This document shows, in pieces, positions 25,200-35,619 of a stretch of DNA of 64,000 nt. The position numbers and the translations under genes were made by a program. This DNA is from Histoplasma ohiense (lineage: Eukaryota; Ascomycota; Eurotiomycetes; Onygenales; Ajellomycetaceae), in contig JAEVHH010000002.1 in assembly GCA_017607445.1 (NCBI GenBank), positions 1,727,501 to 1,791,500 on the forward strand, in the 5' to 3' direction. The stretch's first letter is position 1. The number at the start of each line of letters is the position of its first letter. Under the pieces are notes generated by a model. It made no database searches and was not told where the DNA came from. It worked only from the letters and a program-made list of their open reading frames with translations.

Positions 25200-26500
25200 G
25201 CTAAGATAATGGATTGATGAGGAGATAAAAAGGTTAGCCGGTGAGGAACCAGGAGATGGTTCTGTACCCGGTGTCCGGATCATGTGACTTATTAACCCCC
25301 TTGAAGCAAGAGGATTCTTAAGGATTCTTATGTAAGCTTACAGCTTCACAAGTCCTTAGACAGTTACGCCGTAGGTGTTCTCTTCAAGGATTAGCAACAA
25401 GTATTAACAACAAGGGTTTAAGAACTAGTTTTTATTAAGTTGATTCCTTGATTAACTATTCTATCTCTCTAAAGAAAAAGGAAAACAAACAGATCAACAA
25501 GAGAAAGAAAGTAACAAGAGTGTTCTTAAGAATTCTTGAAGAAGAAAGGATTAGATTAAAAAAGAAATCTAGCTATCTTCTCTCATCCTCTCTCATCAAG
25601 ATTCATCACTGCATGAATCTCTAGCTGTGACGGGTTAGCACCCAATTCTTCTGCACAATCCTCGATGTTCTTCCACTCTGCACTCCACTGTGGCGCAGCT
25701 CCTGATATTCTTTCATTCTCTATAAGAACCCTCTTTTGTACAGTACATGTACAACCTTTCCTTCTGATCTCTTTTCTCTTTCTTTCTTCAATCAATTCAT
25801 AAATGTATATAGGATAGTGCTAGATCATTAATTGAAGTATGCCTGTTACATTACAAATTGATTCATCTGCATTCAGGCCCGAGTGCCTTGTTATTAGCTC
25901 ATACGCCCGAGTGCATTGTTTACAGGCCCGAGTGCCTAGTTGTTATAAAAGATTCCTCGTGGGCCCGAGTGCCCTTGTCATTAGTTATATAGGCTGTCGT
26001 GCCTAAGTGTCTGTGACACAATCAACTGTGTTCCATGAAGAAGCTTGATAAGCTTAACACCACAACACTGTGAATAGTGTTCACAAGAGGCTTGAGTGTC
26101 TATGAGTATCTCATTTCCTCTTCAGAGTTTCATGTCATTCGACACTGAAATGAACTACAAACAATCCTACAAACACCTGCTGCATCTGAATGTGGTGGAT
26201 GACAACTTAGATCTATGAAGCATTCTTCAGCAACAAGTGTTACAGATGACTGAGTTGCAGTGCTGAGGGGGAGGTGTGAATGGAATTACAGGTTTAATCT
26301 GCGAGCCTGGTTTTTGTTTAGCACGAGATTTTCGAACTGAGACTGTCTGAAAGACGATGTGAATAAAAATGAACATCTAAATTGCTAGAGGAGAGAGTAC
26401 TTGTTTTCCGTAGACAACCGAGAGTGGTTATCAACTCCACTTCAGAGAGGCGTAGCACAGCTGTTTGCGTTGTAGGTTAACGAGGAATTATAGGGCTGAC
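25200..26500. mobile_element. Degenerate repeat sequence, possibly LTR retroelement remnant
   Basis: AT-rich stretch with no intact gene, duplicated words (GGATTCTTA, TTCTTAAG) and a cluster of GGCCCGAGTGCC units. A purine tract GAGGGGGAGG at 26265-26274 is followed directly by TGTGAATGG, which is how a Copia-type 3' LTR often begins. A minus-strand frame at 25583-25795 of 70 codons has no family I recognise. No reverse transcriptase, integrase or paired LTRs are visible, so the assignment is tentative. Confidence 0.35.
25877..25990 (+). repeat. GGCCCGAGTGCC repeat cluster
   Basis: Four units containing (G/C)GCCCGAGTGC(C/A) start near 25877, 25904, 25925 and 25961, each followed by a TTGTTATTAG-like tail of variable length. 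A fifth, decayed copy may follow (GGCTGTCGTGCC). The spacing of 21-36 bp is irregular. The core keeps its CpG while the tails are AT-rich. Confidence 0.75.
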
Positions 26501-26622
26501 TGCGCATGGTCCCCCAACTAGCGCGACCAAGCTTACTTAGGCTTAGTCGGAAAACACAGACTAGAAGTGTTGTTAACTTTTTGAATGTTGCAGGATACAA
26601 ACCCTGGACATTAACCTACATA

Positions 26623-28104
26623 ATGATGCTTCGACTCAAGGCGCCCATGATGTTCACGCGGAGGATTTTACAATCCACTCCTTTTGCTGCACCAGCATCT
26701 GTGGCTGCGAGTCTTACCGCGACTGGACCTATTGAGGAGGAACGCGCCCCTCGATATAATCCAAGCCATTTCTACCCAGTCCGCCTGTACCAAGTTTTGA
26801 ATGATAGATATCAAGTTGTCGCGAAACTCGGTTGGGGCACAAGTTCAACTGTGTGGCTGGCACAAGATTTGCATCAGTGAGTTTAAACCCCAGGGGCCAG
26901 TTTAATCGCTAACAGCACAGATGGCGCTGGCTACCGCGGCGTTATGTTACAATCAAGGTCAGCGCGAATAATTACGCCGATAAAAAGTCAGCCGAGACGG
27001 AATTACGTATCACAGAGCACATTACAAAAGCGAATCCCCAACATGTTGGTTATGACTTTGTACGAACTCTGCTCGACTCATTCGAACTATGTGGGCCATG
27101 TGGCACACATGTGTGCCTGGTCTTTTATACTTTACGAGAGCCTCTTTGGATATTCAAACAACGCTTTCAAAACGATGTGCTACCCTCAGATGTCCTTAAG
27201 CTAATAGCCGCAATGGTGCTTCAAGGACTTGAATATCTTCACAGTGAATGTCATGTCATCCACACTGGTAACTATATCTCCAACAACACAGAAGCTGCAT
27301 TCTACTTGGAATACATGGACTAATGAAAGCACAAGATCTTAAATCTGATAATATTCTAGTTGGATTGAGGGACGAATCCATATTGGAAATTGTTGCACAT
27401 GAGGAATTTGAGCATCCTCTCCCTCAGAAGATTCTGGAGGACCGGATAATCTATCTATCTCGAAATGGACTTGGCTTGCAGACAAAAGGGATAGGAAGAC
27501 CAGTGATTACTGATTTTGGTCTTGCTGTATGTGGGGATGTATCTCATCTGTATTATCATACCATTCAACCAGATGACTATCGTGCCCCAGAAATTATCCT
27601 CACCGCAGGTTGGAGTTACAGTGCAGATATATGGAATGTTGGTGTTCTGGTATGAAACCAGACTCTACAATGGAAAGTGTATGAATTGTTAACCTCCTGA
27701 TTGAATAGTTATGGGACTTGCTTGAAAAAGATGGTATCTTCGAGGCGCTTAATCCACACAAAATGGAGTATACAAGCGAGAGGCATCTGGCGCACATGAT
27801 TGCACTATTGGGACCGCCACCGAAAGAGCTTCTCGACCAAGGAAGCGAGACTACAAAGTATTTTGACCATAGTGGTATGTATCTCTCGATCTCGTACGAG
27901 TGCCTGCTCACTATTTAACTAGGTGCATTCCGATATCCAGAATTGATCCCAGAAGGTCTCTCCTTGGTAGATTCTCTAAATCAGATTGAAGGTGAAGACA
28001 AAGTATCATTCCTAGACTTTATCATGAGAATGTTACGATGGCAGCCAGAAGAGTGCAGCAGTGCAAAAGACTTACTTGCCGATCCATGGCTCAGAATTAG
28101 CTAG
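26623..28104 (+). CDS. SRPK-like serine/threonine protein kinase
   Basis: Complete protein kinase of the fungal SRPK-like group. Five exons fit: 26623..26876, 26921..27267, 27336..27649, 27709..27874 and 27923..28104, giving 420 aa. All four introns have GT donors (GTGAGT, GTAACT, GTATGA, GTATGT) and AG acceptors and keep frame. The N-terminal [19 protein letters not shown] block is the usual entry to these kinases. The Gly-rich loop GWGTSSTVW is near 70-78. The ATP-binding Lys is in YVTIKV, the catalytic loop is HTDLKSDN, the metal-binding loop is TDFGLA, and APEIIL follows. HTD instead of HRD is normal for SRPKs. Two ATGs in tandem at 26623/26626; an in-frame ATG at 26506 would add 39 residues. 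It sits alone in a repeat-rich island. Substrates would be SR-type proteins by family, but such expanded copies are uncharacterised. Confidence 0.85.
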
Positions 28105-28499
28105 TGATACCCTGCATTTTGCCTGGTGCTGCTAAACAGGAATAAAATTTGATTCATGCTCTGAGAGACACAAATATTGATGTCTATAGTCATACTTGTT
28201 AGAAGTTCACAGCCTACATACAGATATAAAACAGGCACTTAGATAGATTCAGAAACAATAACATTTAAACAACTGATCTGTCTGATCACACCTTGGCATC
28301 CTTGGTTTGTTTGTTTGTTTTTGTTTGTTTGTTTGATTCATTTACCTGACTCCTCTCTATTCAGGATATGCAGGATACAACTACTGTAACTAGCTATGTG
28401 ACTATCTTCGGACATATTCAATTACATGTACGAGCTTAGTGCCTCGTCGAGGCCTATTGTTGCTACAGTCGGATTACCTATATTGAAATCTTTCAGATG
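28105..28499. other. Non-coding repeat-island sequence
   Basis: AT-rich, no gene. It contains a (GTTT)n microsatellite at 28304-28334. It separates the kinase gene from the LINE fragment. Confidence 0.5.
28304..28334. repeat. (GTTT)n microsatellite
   Basis: About seven GTTT units with one extra T. No gene overlaps it. Confidence 0.8.
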
Positions 28500-29235
28500 C
28501 TTCCGCGAAGTCCAGCACCGCATTCAGGTCATCTTTTGTGATTGTCCATTTCGTCTTCGAGTTTGTGAGGTTTGAAGGATTGCCTCCAAGTCAGATCAAG
28601 AAGAAACGATGCCACAGATGCCTGGCCTTTGGCCACCTGGCCTGGAACTGCAAAGAGAGACTACAATGTGGTTTCTGCACGCGAGAACACAACGCAGCTA
28701 ACTGTCCTTGAGAATTGACTTCTAAATACACAGACTGTGCAGAATGCCACCCGACAGGAGTAACAGAGTGTAAATCGAGAGCCAATATCTCCAGCCTTCA
28801 ATGTTAACACAGAAACTGCGGATATTACAGCTGAACGTCAACAAAAAATGTGCGACCATGGAAGCACTCCTCAATGACCGCAAAATTGGAGATTTGGAGG
28901 TGCTACTTGTACAAGAACCCCCCTCTCACCCGATATATGCAACCTGCTATGGAAACAGACGTTACTACCCACTAGAGGACACGATGAGAATGTTCCACAG
29001 AGAGGAGCTGGAACCAATAGAGACAATCGACCATGCCCCCCGGAACCATGGCAGAAGCCAGTACTCAAAGGCATCTACCTCGACTCCGACAGGGCTAGAG
29101 CCATCGAGAGAGCTATCCTCATAGACAGATATATTAATATATACACTTGTATGCCAGTTTGAGGTTTCAACTCCGAGGGCGGCTGGGACAGTCTGCGACT
29201 AAACCAATCAATCAATCAATCAATCAATCAACATA
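28500..29235 (+). mobile_element. Truncated LINE (Tad-like) retrotransposon fragment
   Basis: Remnant of a non-LTR retrotransposon. At about 28502-28711 a plus frame reads the end of a gag-like ORF1 with zinc knuckles: CHRCLAFGHLAWNC (C-x2-C-x4-H-x4-C, from 28610) and CGFCTREHNAANC, then an in-frame TGA at 28709. From 28801 an ORF2 start reads LRILQLNVNKKCATMEALL and VLLVQEPPSHP, the beginning of the apurinic-type endonuclease domain. After about 90 codons similarity stops; the rest of the endonuclease and all reverse transcriptase are missing. A (CAAT)7 run at 29204-29233 may be the element's original 3' tail, which would mean an internal deletion of several kb. Not functional. Confidence 0.75.
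29204..29233. repeat. (CAAT)7 microsatellite
   Basis: Seven tandem CAAT units directly after the LINE fragment. Simple-repeat tails of this kind are common at LINE 3' ends, so it may mark the end of the element. Confidence 0.85.
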
Positions 29236-29257
29236 ACAGCCGGCATAGGTTGGAAAG

Positions 29258-29334
29258 TGTAGTCCTACCACAGAAGTAGTCCAAGCACAGAAGTAAAGTG
29301 GTCCCAGCACAGAAGTAGTCCTAGCCCAGAAGTT
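29258..29334. repeat. 17-22 bp tandem repeat (AGTAGTCC..CACAGA)
   Basis: Four imperfect copies of an AGTAGTCCNAGCACAGA unit, one lengthened by a GTGGTCC insertion. It is located just beyond the LINE fragment in non-coding sequence. Confidence 0.75.
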
Positions 29335-30648
29335 GTTTGTCCTGAGAATTTTTCTAAATTTACAGACCCAGAATGATATGCGCTGAGTTCTTACATGGGC
29401 ATGTCAGGCCATGCAAATCAACCAAATCATGGTTTGACGTCCAGACCGCGAAGGGCATGGGCTTTTGATGGGGCTTTGTGGTCCTACTCCTGCTTCGATC
29501 GATGGAAGCCATAAACACCACAGCACACACGCAATGACCATTGAATCATGTATGCTGACCAAATTGCCTGCTAGTTGTACTGTACAAAACGCCAAAAAGT
29601 AAAAAACAGCAAAATTGCTTTTTCACAGGAGCCCCGGATGACGTCATAGGTAGAGAACCAGAGTCAGGGATCTCACATGTGGATCTAGGCGATTGCTTCC
29701 ATGAGCTGTCACTGCAACATGCTATCACAGGTTCGAATCAGACCAAGGCCAGAAGAATATCCCTTACTAATGCACATTCTCTTACCAAGATGGAGGAGAT
29801 TGGTGGTTAGGCACCCAGGAAGACCCCAGGCCACCAAAGACCAATGGCAGTAGGATAGTGGAACTTAGGAAGAGTCAGCACTGGCTGGCTTGGAACCTGC
29901 AAATATCATCAAAAATCAAGGATCAGAGTGAGCAACAGTGATACTGCAACTCAGGAGACAATACAACAGTATCTATATTGTAGACAACAATTAATCAGAC
30001 TTGCTGCTGCAGAAGTGATTCATCAGAGCATCTCAACTGTCTCATCTGACATACAATTCATGTATTCTGATTCATTTCATGGATTTCAATTTATCACTCA
30101 GTTGTTGGATCCTACCTCCCACCCACTGATATTCAGTGTGAGAAAGTAGTAAATAATGGGATTTTCAACTGCTACACGTCCGCTGGAATCACATGATAAT
30201 CATCATGATAAAAACCGCTTGTAAGTAATAAAAGTAATGCCAGAACGCCAAGCAGATTGATATTCATAGGGAAAGGCGGCAATAATGAAGGTTCACACCG
30301 TCTCAAAAGGCAAATATCCACTTTCTGTACAGCCCTGGCACTGTACGGACAAAATCACCGAACAGGCCCTTAGACGTCCCACAATAAGCACCTTGACTCA
30401 GAATGGATTACTCCGTAGTCATAACTGCAATCACATAAGCCTTCTCTTACGCTTTGAAGGGGCATGCTCTCTATCGTGAGTCGACTGACTATCAAAAATA
30501 AGAACATGACCTGGGACTGATCATGATTTTGACTGAAATTTGGTCCCATTCTGATGATTATATAATACATATCTAGATATCAATCTGATGATATGATTGG
30601 TGGAGATATTACCTCTATCTACCAGCTACTGCTGCCAATCTTGCTAAG

Positions 30649-30756
30649 CTATCTATCACTGCTCTGCTATCTACTGCTGCTAAGCTATCCCTCACTGCCA
30701 ATCTATCTATCGCTGCTATGCTATCTACCGCTGCCAACCTATCTATCGCTGCTAAT
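30649..30756 (+). repeat. 18-bp minisatellite, six units
   Basis: Six uninterrupted units of exactly 18 bp, consensus CTATCTAYCRCTGCYAAY, starting with CTA TC(T/C). In the plus frame they read as hexapeptides of the form LS(I/T/L)(A/T)A(N/K/M/L), and a stop-free reading continues to CTA TAT AGG. Units differ mainly by C/T and G/A changes, often turning CpG into TpG or CpA. A partly scrambled unit precedes them from about 30613. Confidence 0.85.
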
Positions 30757-30781
30757 CTATATAGGGTAAATCATGGTCCCG

Positions 30782-30811
30782 TTTGGTCCCATTTTGTAAA
30801 ATGGGACCAAA
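30782..30811. repeat. 14-bp perfect palindrome GGTCCCATTTT-type
   Basis: TTTGGTCCCATTTT (30782-30795) and its exact reverse complement (30798-30811) flank a GT spacer. Related words TTTGGTCCCATT and GGGACCAGGACT recur within 30505-30975 in both orientations, suggesting a degenerate inverted-repeat element. Confidence 0.8.
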
Positions 30812-32607
30812 TGGGACCAGGACTGATAATTTATAACTAAAACATGATCTGGGACTAGAATTATAATATAAATCATGTAAAGTGACTGATTTCATAAACA
30901 ACTATATGAGACCAGGACTAAGATATTTGAGAATGGGACTGAGGAAAAATTTGGTTCTGGTCCCATGCATGGTCACACGGCCAGTCTAACTGTGTCTTTG
31001 GATTTCAGAACTGAACTGTGCTTTCTCTCAATAAGTTTGTGTAAGGAATGCTGCTGATCACACAGCTTGATGAGCTGAGGATCTCACTCAATTGCCTTCT
31101 TCTGCTCATTGCTAAGTTCCTTCAGAGCATGAGAATTGTGTGTGAGGCTGAACCTTCCAACAGCCTGGATGATGGACTCTCAGGCAGAACAGTCAAGGTA
31201 GGCAGACTGCACATCTCACTTAACTTTTACTGATATATAGTAGTGTTCAAAGATATCCACTCAGAAATGGCCCATGACTTGGTTATGCTCATTGATGGTT
31301 GCAACAGCTGAGCATGGAAACATCAGAATGCTGAATGTTTAATCCGAGGTGAGAGCTTTCGCAGTGGTCCAGCATCCCGCCAAGAAACTCTCTGCCTTCT
31401 CCAATAGCCTGAGACAACATCATCCTGATTTAATCCTCTTGTTTTTCTTTGCGGGCCTTCAGGAATAATAGTAATGCGCTGATCCTGCTAGTTTGTCCTG
31501 GTCTGGAGGTCATAACATCTGAGTCTCCCGTCCGTGGTACTTCTGTTGTGCGATGATATTTAAATATGGTAGTTTCGGGAAAGACTTCTATATTTGCAAT
31601 TTCCCTTCTAAGGACAGCGCTTAGCCACTTGAAATCTGGCCTGATCTCCAGTTGGATAATTATTTCGCTGTTCCTATCCAGGATTATTTGATCCATCTAT
31701 TTCTTCTCTGGGTACAGGTACTAGTAATTGCAGATGACAAACAAAGTCGCGCCTATGAGAAGTGATCGCAGTAGGCTTCGATGCAGGGAATGAAAAACTG
31801 ATATTCTGATGTCATTTGATTCACCCATCCCTTTTGATCAAGAGGGTTGAAGGTTTTCAAAAGCAGGTTTTTTTCTTTTTCTTTTTTTTTTTTTTGACAA
31901 AGGGGTTCAATCCACGTGACTTTAATAACCCTATATAACCCCTATTTCTGATGTTCAGCAACTCCTCTGAAACAACAGTGCACCGACGCCGCCCGTGCCA
32001 TAATGATCTATATATAAATAAACTTGATCGATAAGAATCGTTGCATGAGAGAGTAAATAAATCGAATCCTCCTGAGCTGCTGATGCCAAAATACTGCCAA
32101 ATTCCCAACTTGATAACTGCCAGTGGTCAACCTCCTTACCGTTGCTTGCTACATTTCTGAAACGTCAAGAATCTCATATCATACTCCACCAGTTACCCAA
32201 AGGGGCGATGCCAGTGCCAAATTCAGACAATTGGCGGTTTGATGCCCCATATATCCATTCGGCTGTTGTCTCATTGAGCATAACGCCGTGCTTTGGTTGT
32301 GTCAAGGATGCGTTGGAGGTTGTCCCCTCTTTCGATATTTCCCGCTTCGGGATTCCATATTGAAATGGAAAATTTTATATAAGTTCTGAAGGCAATTTCT
32401 ATGTTCCTTTGGATAGAATAGAGCTCTCTCTAGTATTTTACTCCTTTATAAGGCGCTATCATCTGTTTGCTCCGAGCAAATGTTCTTTCGTTGATCCATT
32501 TATTGCTTTGACTGTGGCCATCAAAGAAAAGAAAATTAAGTCCAACTACCATTATCAATTTTCAATATATGTGCGCGGTAATTGCATAAGTACCGCAATC
32601 TGGCATC

Positions 32608-33803
32608 ATGAAATCACACTTGTGCGTAACAACTCTCTTCGCACTCGCAGCCGCCCAGAAAGCTACCGTCCCAGCAGACCTAGCCCAAGCATTCTCGAGC
32701 TCGGGTACAGAGGGTCTGCAAGTGAGCTTTGGCAGCGATGCATCCGAGGGCATTACAAATGGCCAAACTATCAGCTTAAATGGTCAGACTATTCGTTTTT
32801 CCACTCTCCCTCACTGTATATCATGTCTTAACATCCAACAGACGCCCAAAGTCCCCCCACCTTCGCTCTTGGTGACAGCTCCGGCGTCAACCGCGCCATC
32901 TCGTACACAATCATAATGCTGGATACCACTGATAGAAATGAGCGAAAAGTACAATTTCTCCAAAAAGCTTTCAAAGCCACGGGTGACAAGACGAAGCTTG
33001 CAGCGGAAGGAGAGCCGTTCATCCCATACAAGCCACCATCTTTCGGACAGGGCCCGCGTCAATTCTCGTTTCTTCTCTATCAGCAGCGGGGACAGGATCT
33101 AGCGCAATTAAGTGGTGTGCCCAGCAGTGGTACTGGGCCGTTCGACCTTAAGAAGTTCGAAACTGCGAATAATCTACAGCCGCCACAGGTTGGTATGGCT
33201 ATTACAATGCTTGATGATGGGAATGCTGATGAGCCCCGAAAAGATCATCCATTATCAACGTCCGCACTACCATTCGGACCGTTTTCTCCACAAGGCATTT
33301 CTTCATCCCCCTTTGTTTCTGCATTAATACCTGTTTTGCCTACTGTCTCGTCTCCGAACACAAAGACTGTAGACGACACAGTGGAAGTGTCGTTCCCCGC
33401 ATTTGCCTTCACTTCCGGATCGCCTATCACTATATCTACGCCTTTACTTTCGCTGGCAACCTCTGTCTCACAGCTGTTGCCAGAACAATCAACAATCACA
33501 CCAGCCTCCACTGTATCATCTTCCTTCCAGTCTGCCTCTTCGTCTGTTTCTCCGTCTGCCTCTCCTTCCGTCTCCGCATCCACCTCTCCAGCTGCAAGAC
33601 AAACGCGAACAAGCATCGTAGTTGTGACGGCAAGCCCTACTAGCACTGCCACAAGCAGTTCTGGTGAACTTGTCGGAGTAGCTAGAGAGGCGGATAATGA
33701 CCGTTCTGCTGGTGCTGGTTTGTATGGATCTGCTTACGGAGCCATGTTTCTGGGGATAACTTTGCTAGTTGCACAAGCGGGTCTGTACATGCCGGTGCTG
33801 TAA
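32608..33803 (+). CDS. Secreted PEBP-domain protein with GPI-type tail
   Basis: Predicted cell-surface protein of 378 aa. Exons 32608..32782 and 32842..33803 with a 59-bp intron (donor GTCAGA is weak; acceptor CAACAG is good; frame closes at the Asp in SLNDAQSPP). Residues 1-16 form a signal peptide. Residues about 25-195 resemble a phosphatidylethanolamine-binding-like fold: DAQSPPTFALGD, ISYTIIMLDTTDRNE and PRQFSFLLYQQR correspond to the ligand-pocket strands, though the usual DPD is altered. A long Ser/Thr/Pro-rich region (about 225-335) should be O-glycosylated. The C-terminus is a hydrophobic tail after small residues, typical of GPI anchoring. Ligand and role unknown. Confidence 0.75.
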
Positions 33804-34688
33804 AGTGACTTGGATAGGTTGCTTTCCAGGAGCCTCCCCTTCGAAAACGATTCATCTCCAAATTTTGGCTTTCCCTTCTAACCATTTGAGAGTTGTCCCC
33901 TTATTTCCTTCACTGCGCTATGCGAGGGTATGATATTGATATTTTTATTCACAGCTGTATTTTGGAGTAGTTTTTTTTCATGGAACATTGGAGTTCATTG
34001 ATTTTTCGCTTGCTTTTCAACCCCTCCTTCTTCCAGCCATGTTGTCGGCATGTACAGTACTTCTTTATGTTGCATATAATGCATATAGAGCCCGGCCAAT
34101 TGATGAAGACTTGATTTTTATATGGACGGCTGGTTTAAAAAAAAAAAAAAATTCTTTTCACTCTCGAATCAGTACAACAGCGAATGACGAAGAGGTAGAG
34201 GTGAATAGGAATATCAGGCCCATTTCTTACCGAAAATATATCCGGCACGTTCATGTACTGGCAATAACTTGATTGAGCATGCAGCTTCTAAGAAATTCCA
34301 GCGACATCGCAAGGGCGAATCAAACCATTCTTCCCCTTAGTTAACTAGCTGTCAGGCTCTCATAAGCACTAAATCATTATGTAAAACTACGAGCTGAAGA
34401 CCAGGGATGACAAATAACCAATCATCAGATTCAGTTTGTTGTGAAAGTTCCTTCTCGCCAACCTCACATACGCACACCTTGTATTCCCCCATTCAGCGAT
34501 CATGGCCAGGAGAGAAGAGCCCGCCTTTGTAGCAGGTAGTGTTTAAAATATATAAATAAATGGTTCAGCTTCGTGGGCAGACTGTGTTTATCCATTCGTG
34601 AACCTTTCCTCTCCTCCTCCATAGAGGAATCCTATCCCTTGGATCCCCAGCTTCTGCTTCAAACTGTCTTACTGAAGAGTTATTGATA
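33804..34688. other. Intergenic region
   Basis: Non-coding; an A-run lies near 34137-34151. Short frames here show no family. It should hold the 3' UTR of the PEBP-type gene and the promoter of the hydrolase gene. Confidence 0.5.
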
Positions 34689-35619
34689 ATGGCCAACAAG
34701 CCCGTCATCGTGATCGTGCCCGGCTCATGTCATAGGGCTGAACACTACCAGCGACTAGTTGATAAGCTCACAAAATACAACTATGAAGCAATCGCCTTGA
34801 CCCCACCATCCCTTGACTCTAACCCTCCCCATGCCAGCTGGGACAAGGACGCCGAAGCGATACGGCGCGTAGTAACGGGAAACATCGATGCTGGAAGGGA
34901 CGTTGTTGCGGTTGCGCATTCATTTGGTGGCGTTGCGATGAGCGAGGCGGTAAAGGGGCTGGGCAAGCGTGCTCGTGAAAATGACGGGTTGAAAGGGGGC
35001 GTCGTGGGACTCGTCTACATGACGGCGTTAGCACTTGTTGAAGGGCAGAGCCAAGCGACCTTGATCGTACCGCAGACGCCAGAGGAGAATGAGTTATTCC
35101 TGGCATATCAAGAGGGGATGAAGAAATATTCCAAAGGCATGATGCCGGTAAATGAGGTATGTAAAGAACTTGAATATATCACCCATGATTTTTGAGCTAT
35201 GCTCTTCCTTCTCCTCTGTATGTACTGCTAGTTGGCCCGTGGCAATTGAGTCTTATCTGACCCAGAACTTATTGCCCCATCAGGCCGGGATGATAGTGCC
35301 TGACCGGGAGACGATTCGCCAGGTCGTCTATCACGGCTGCGATCCCAACGATGTAGAAGAGGCACTAGACCTGTTAGGAGCCCAGCCAATAGCCCCGATG
35401 GCAGCACCAGTTACGTACACGGCATACCGTGAAATTCCAAGTACGTTCATTCTGTGCGAGAATGACCGGGCTGTCCCGCCATATATTCAAGAGAAGATGG
35501 TTGCGCAGGCCGGCAATGCCATGGAAATCGTGCGGTGTCAGGAGGGCCATGTGCCGTATCTCAGTAACCCAGGCTTGGTTGTGGATTGTATCCGCCGTGC
35601 TGCGGGTGAGAGTGTTTAG
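34689..35619 (+). CDS. Alpha/beta hydrolase (AB hydrolase-1 / methyl-esterase-like)
   Basis: Small cytosolic alpha/beta hydrolase, 267 aa. Exons 34689..35156 and 35284..35619 with a phase-0 127-bp intron (GTATGT donor, CATCAG acceptor). The oxyanion-loop start VIVIVPGSCHRAEHY resembles plant-type methyl/salicylate esterases. The nucleophile elbow is AHSFGG (Ser78), the acid is likely Asp217 in ENDRAVPP, and the His is His245 in EGHVPYLS. The triad is complete. The start is the first ATG (TTG-ATA-ATG context). Substrate unknown. It lies upstream of, and convergent with, methylcitrate dehydratase, but no link is implied. Confidence 0.85.

Larger units (their letters stand above)
29335..32607. 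other. Decayed repeat island without genes
   Basis: About 3.3 kb with no supported coding region, AT-rich and visibly poor in CpG over long stretches. It contains an 18-bp minisatellite (30649-30756), a GGTCCCATTTT palindrome (30782-30811) with related GGGAC words around it, a CRE-like TGACGTCA at about 29638, a GGTTCGAATC word at 29729 and a T-rich run near 31866-31896. The mix suggests old transposon debris altered by C-to-T change. No transposase or reverse transcriptase is readable. Confidence 0.5.

Noticed and set aside
27268..27335. In-frame stop in the kinase at the HTD motif, suggesting a pseudogene
   Set aside because: It lies in a 68-bp intron with GTAACT donor and CAAG acceptor that restores HTDLKSDN.
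27250..27350. HTD in place of HRD in the kinase, as a sign of an inactive pseudokinase
   Set aside because: SRPK-family kinases normally carry HTD; the catalytic Asp, Lys and DFG are all present.
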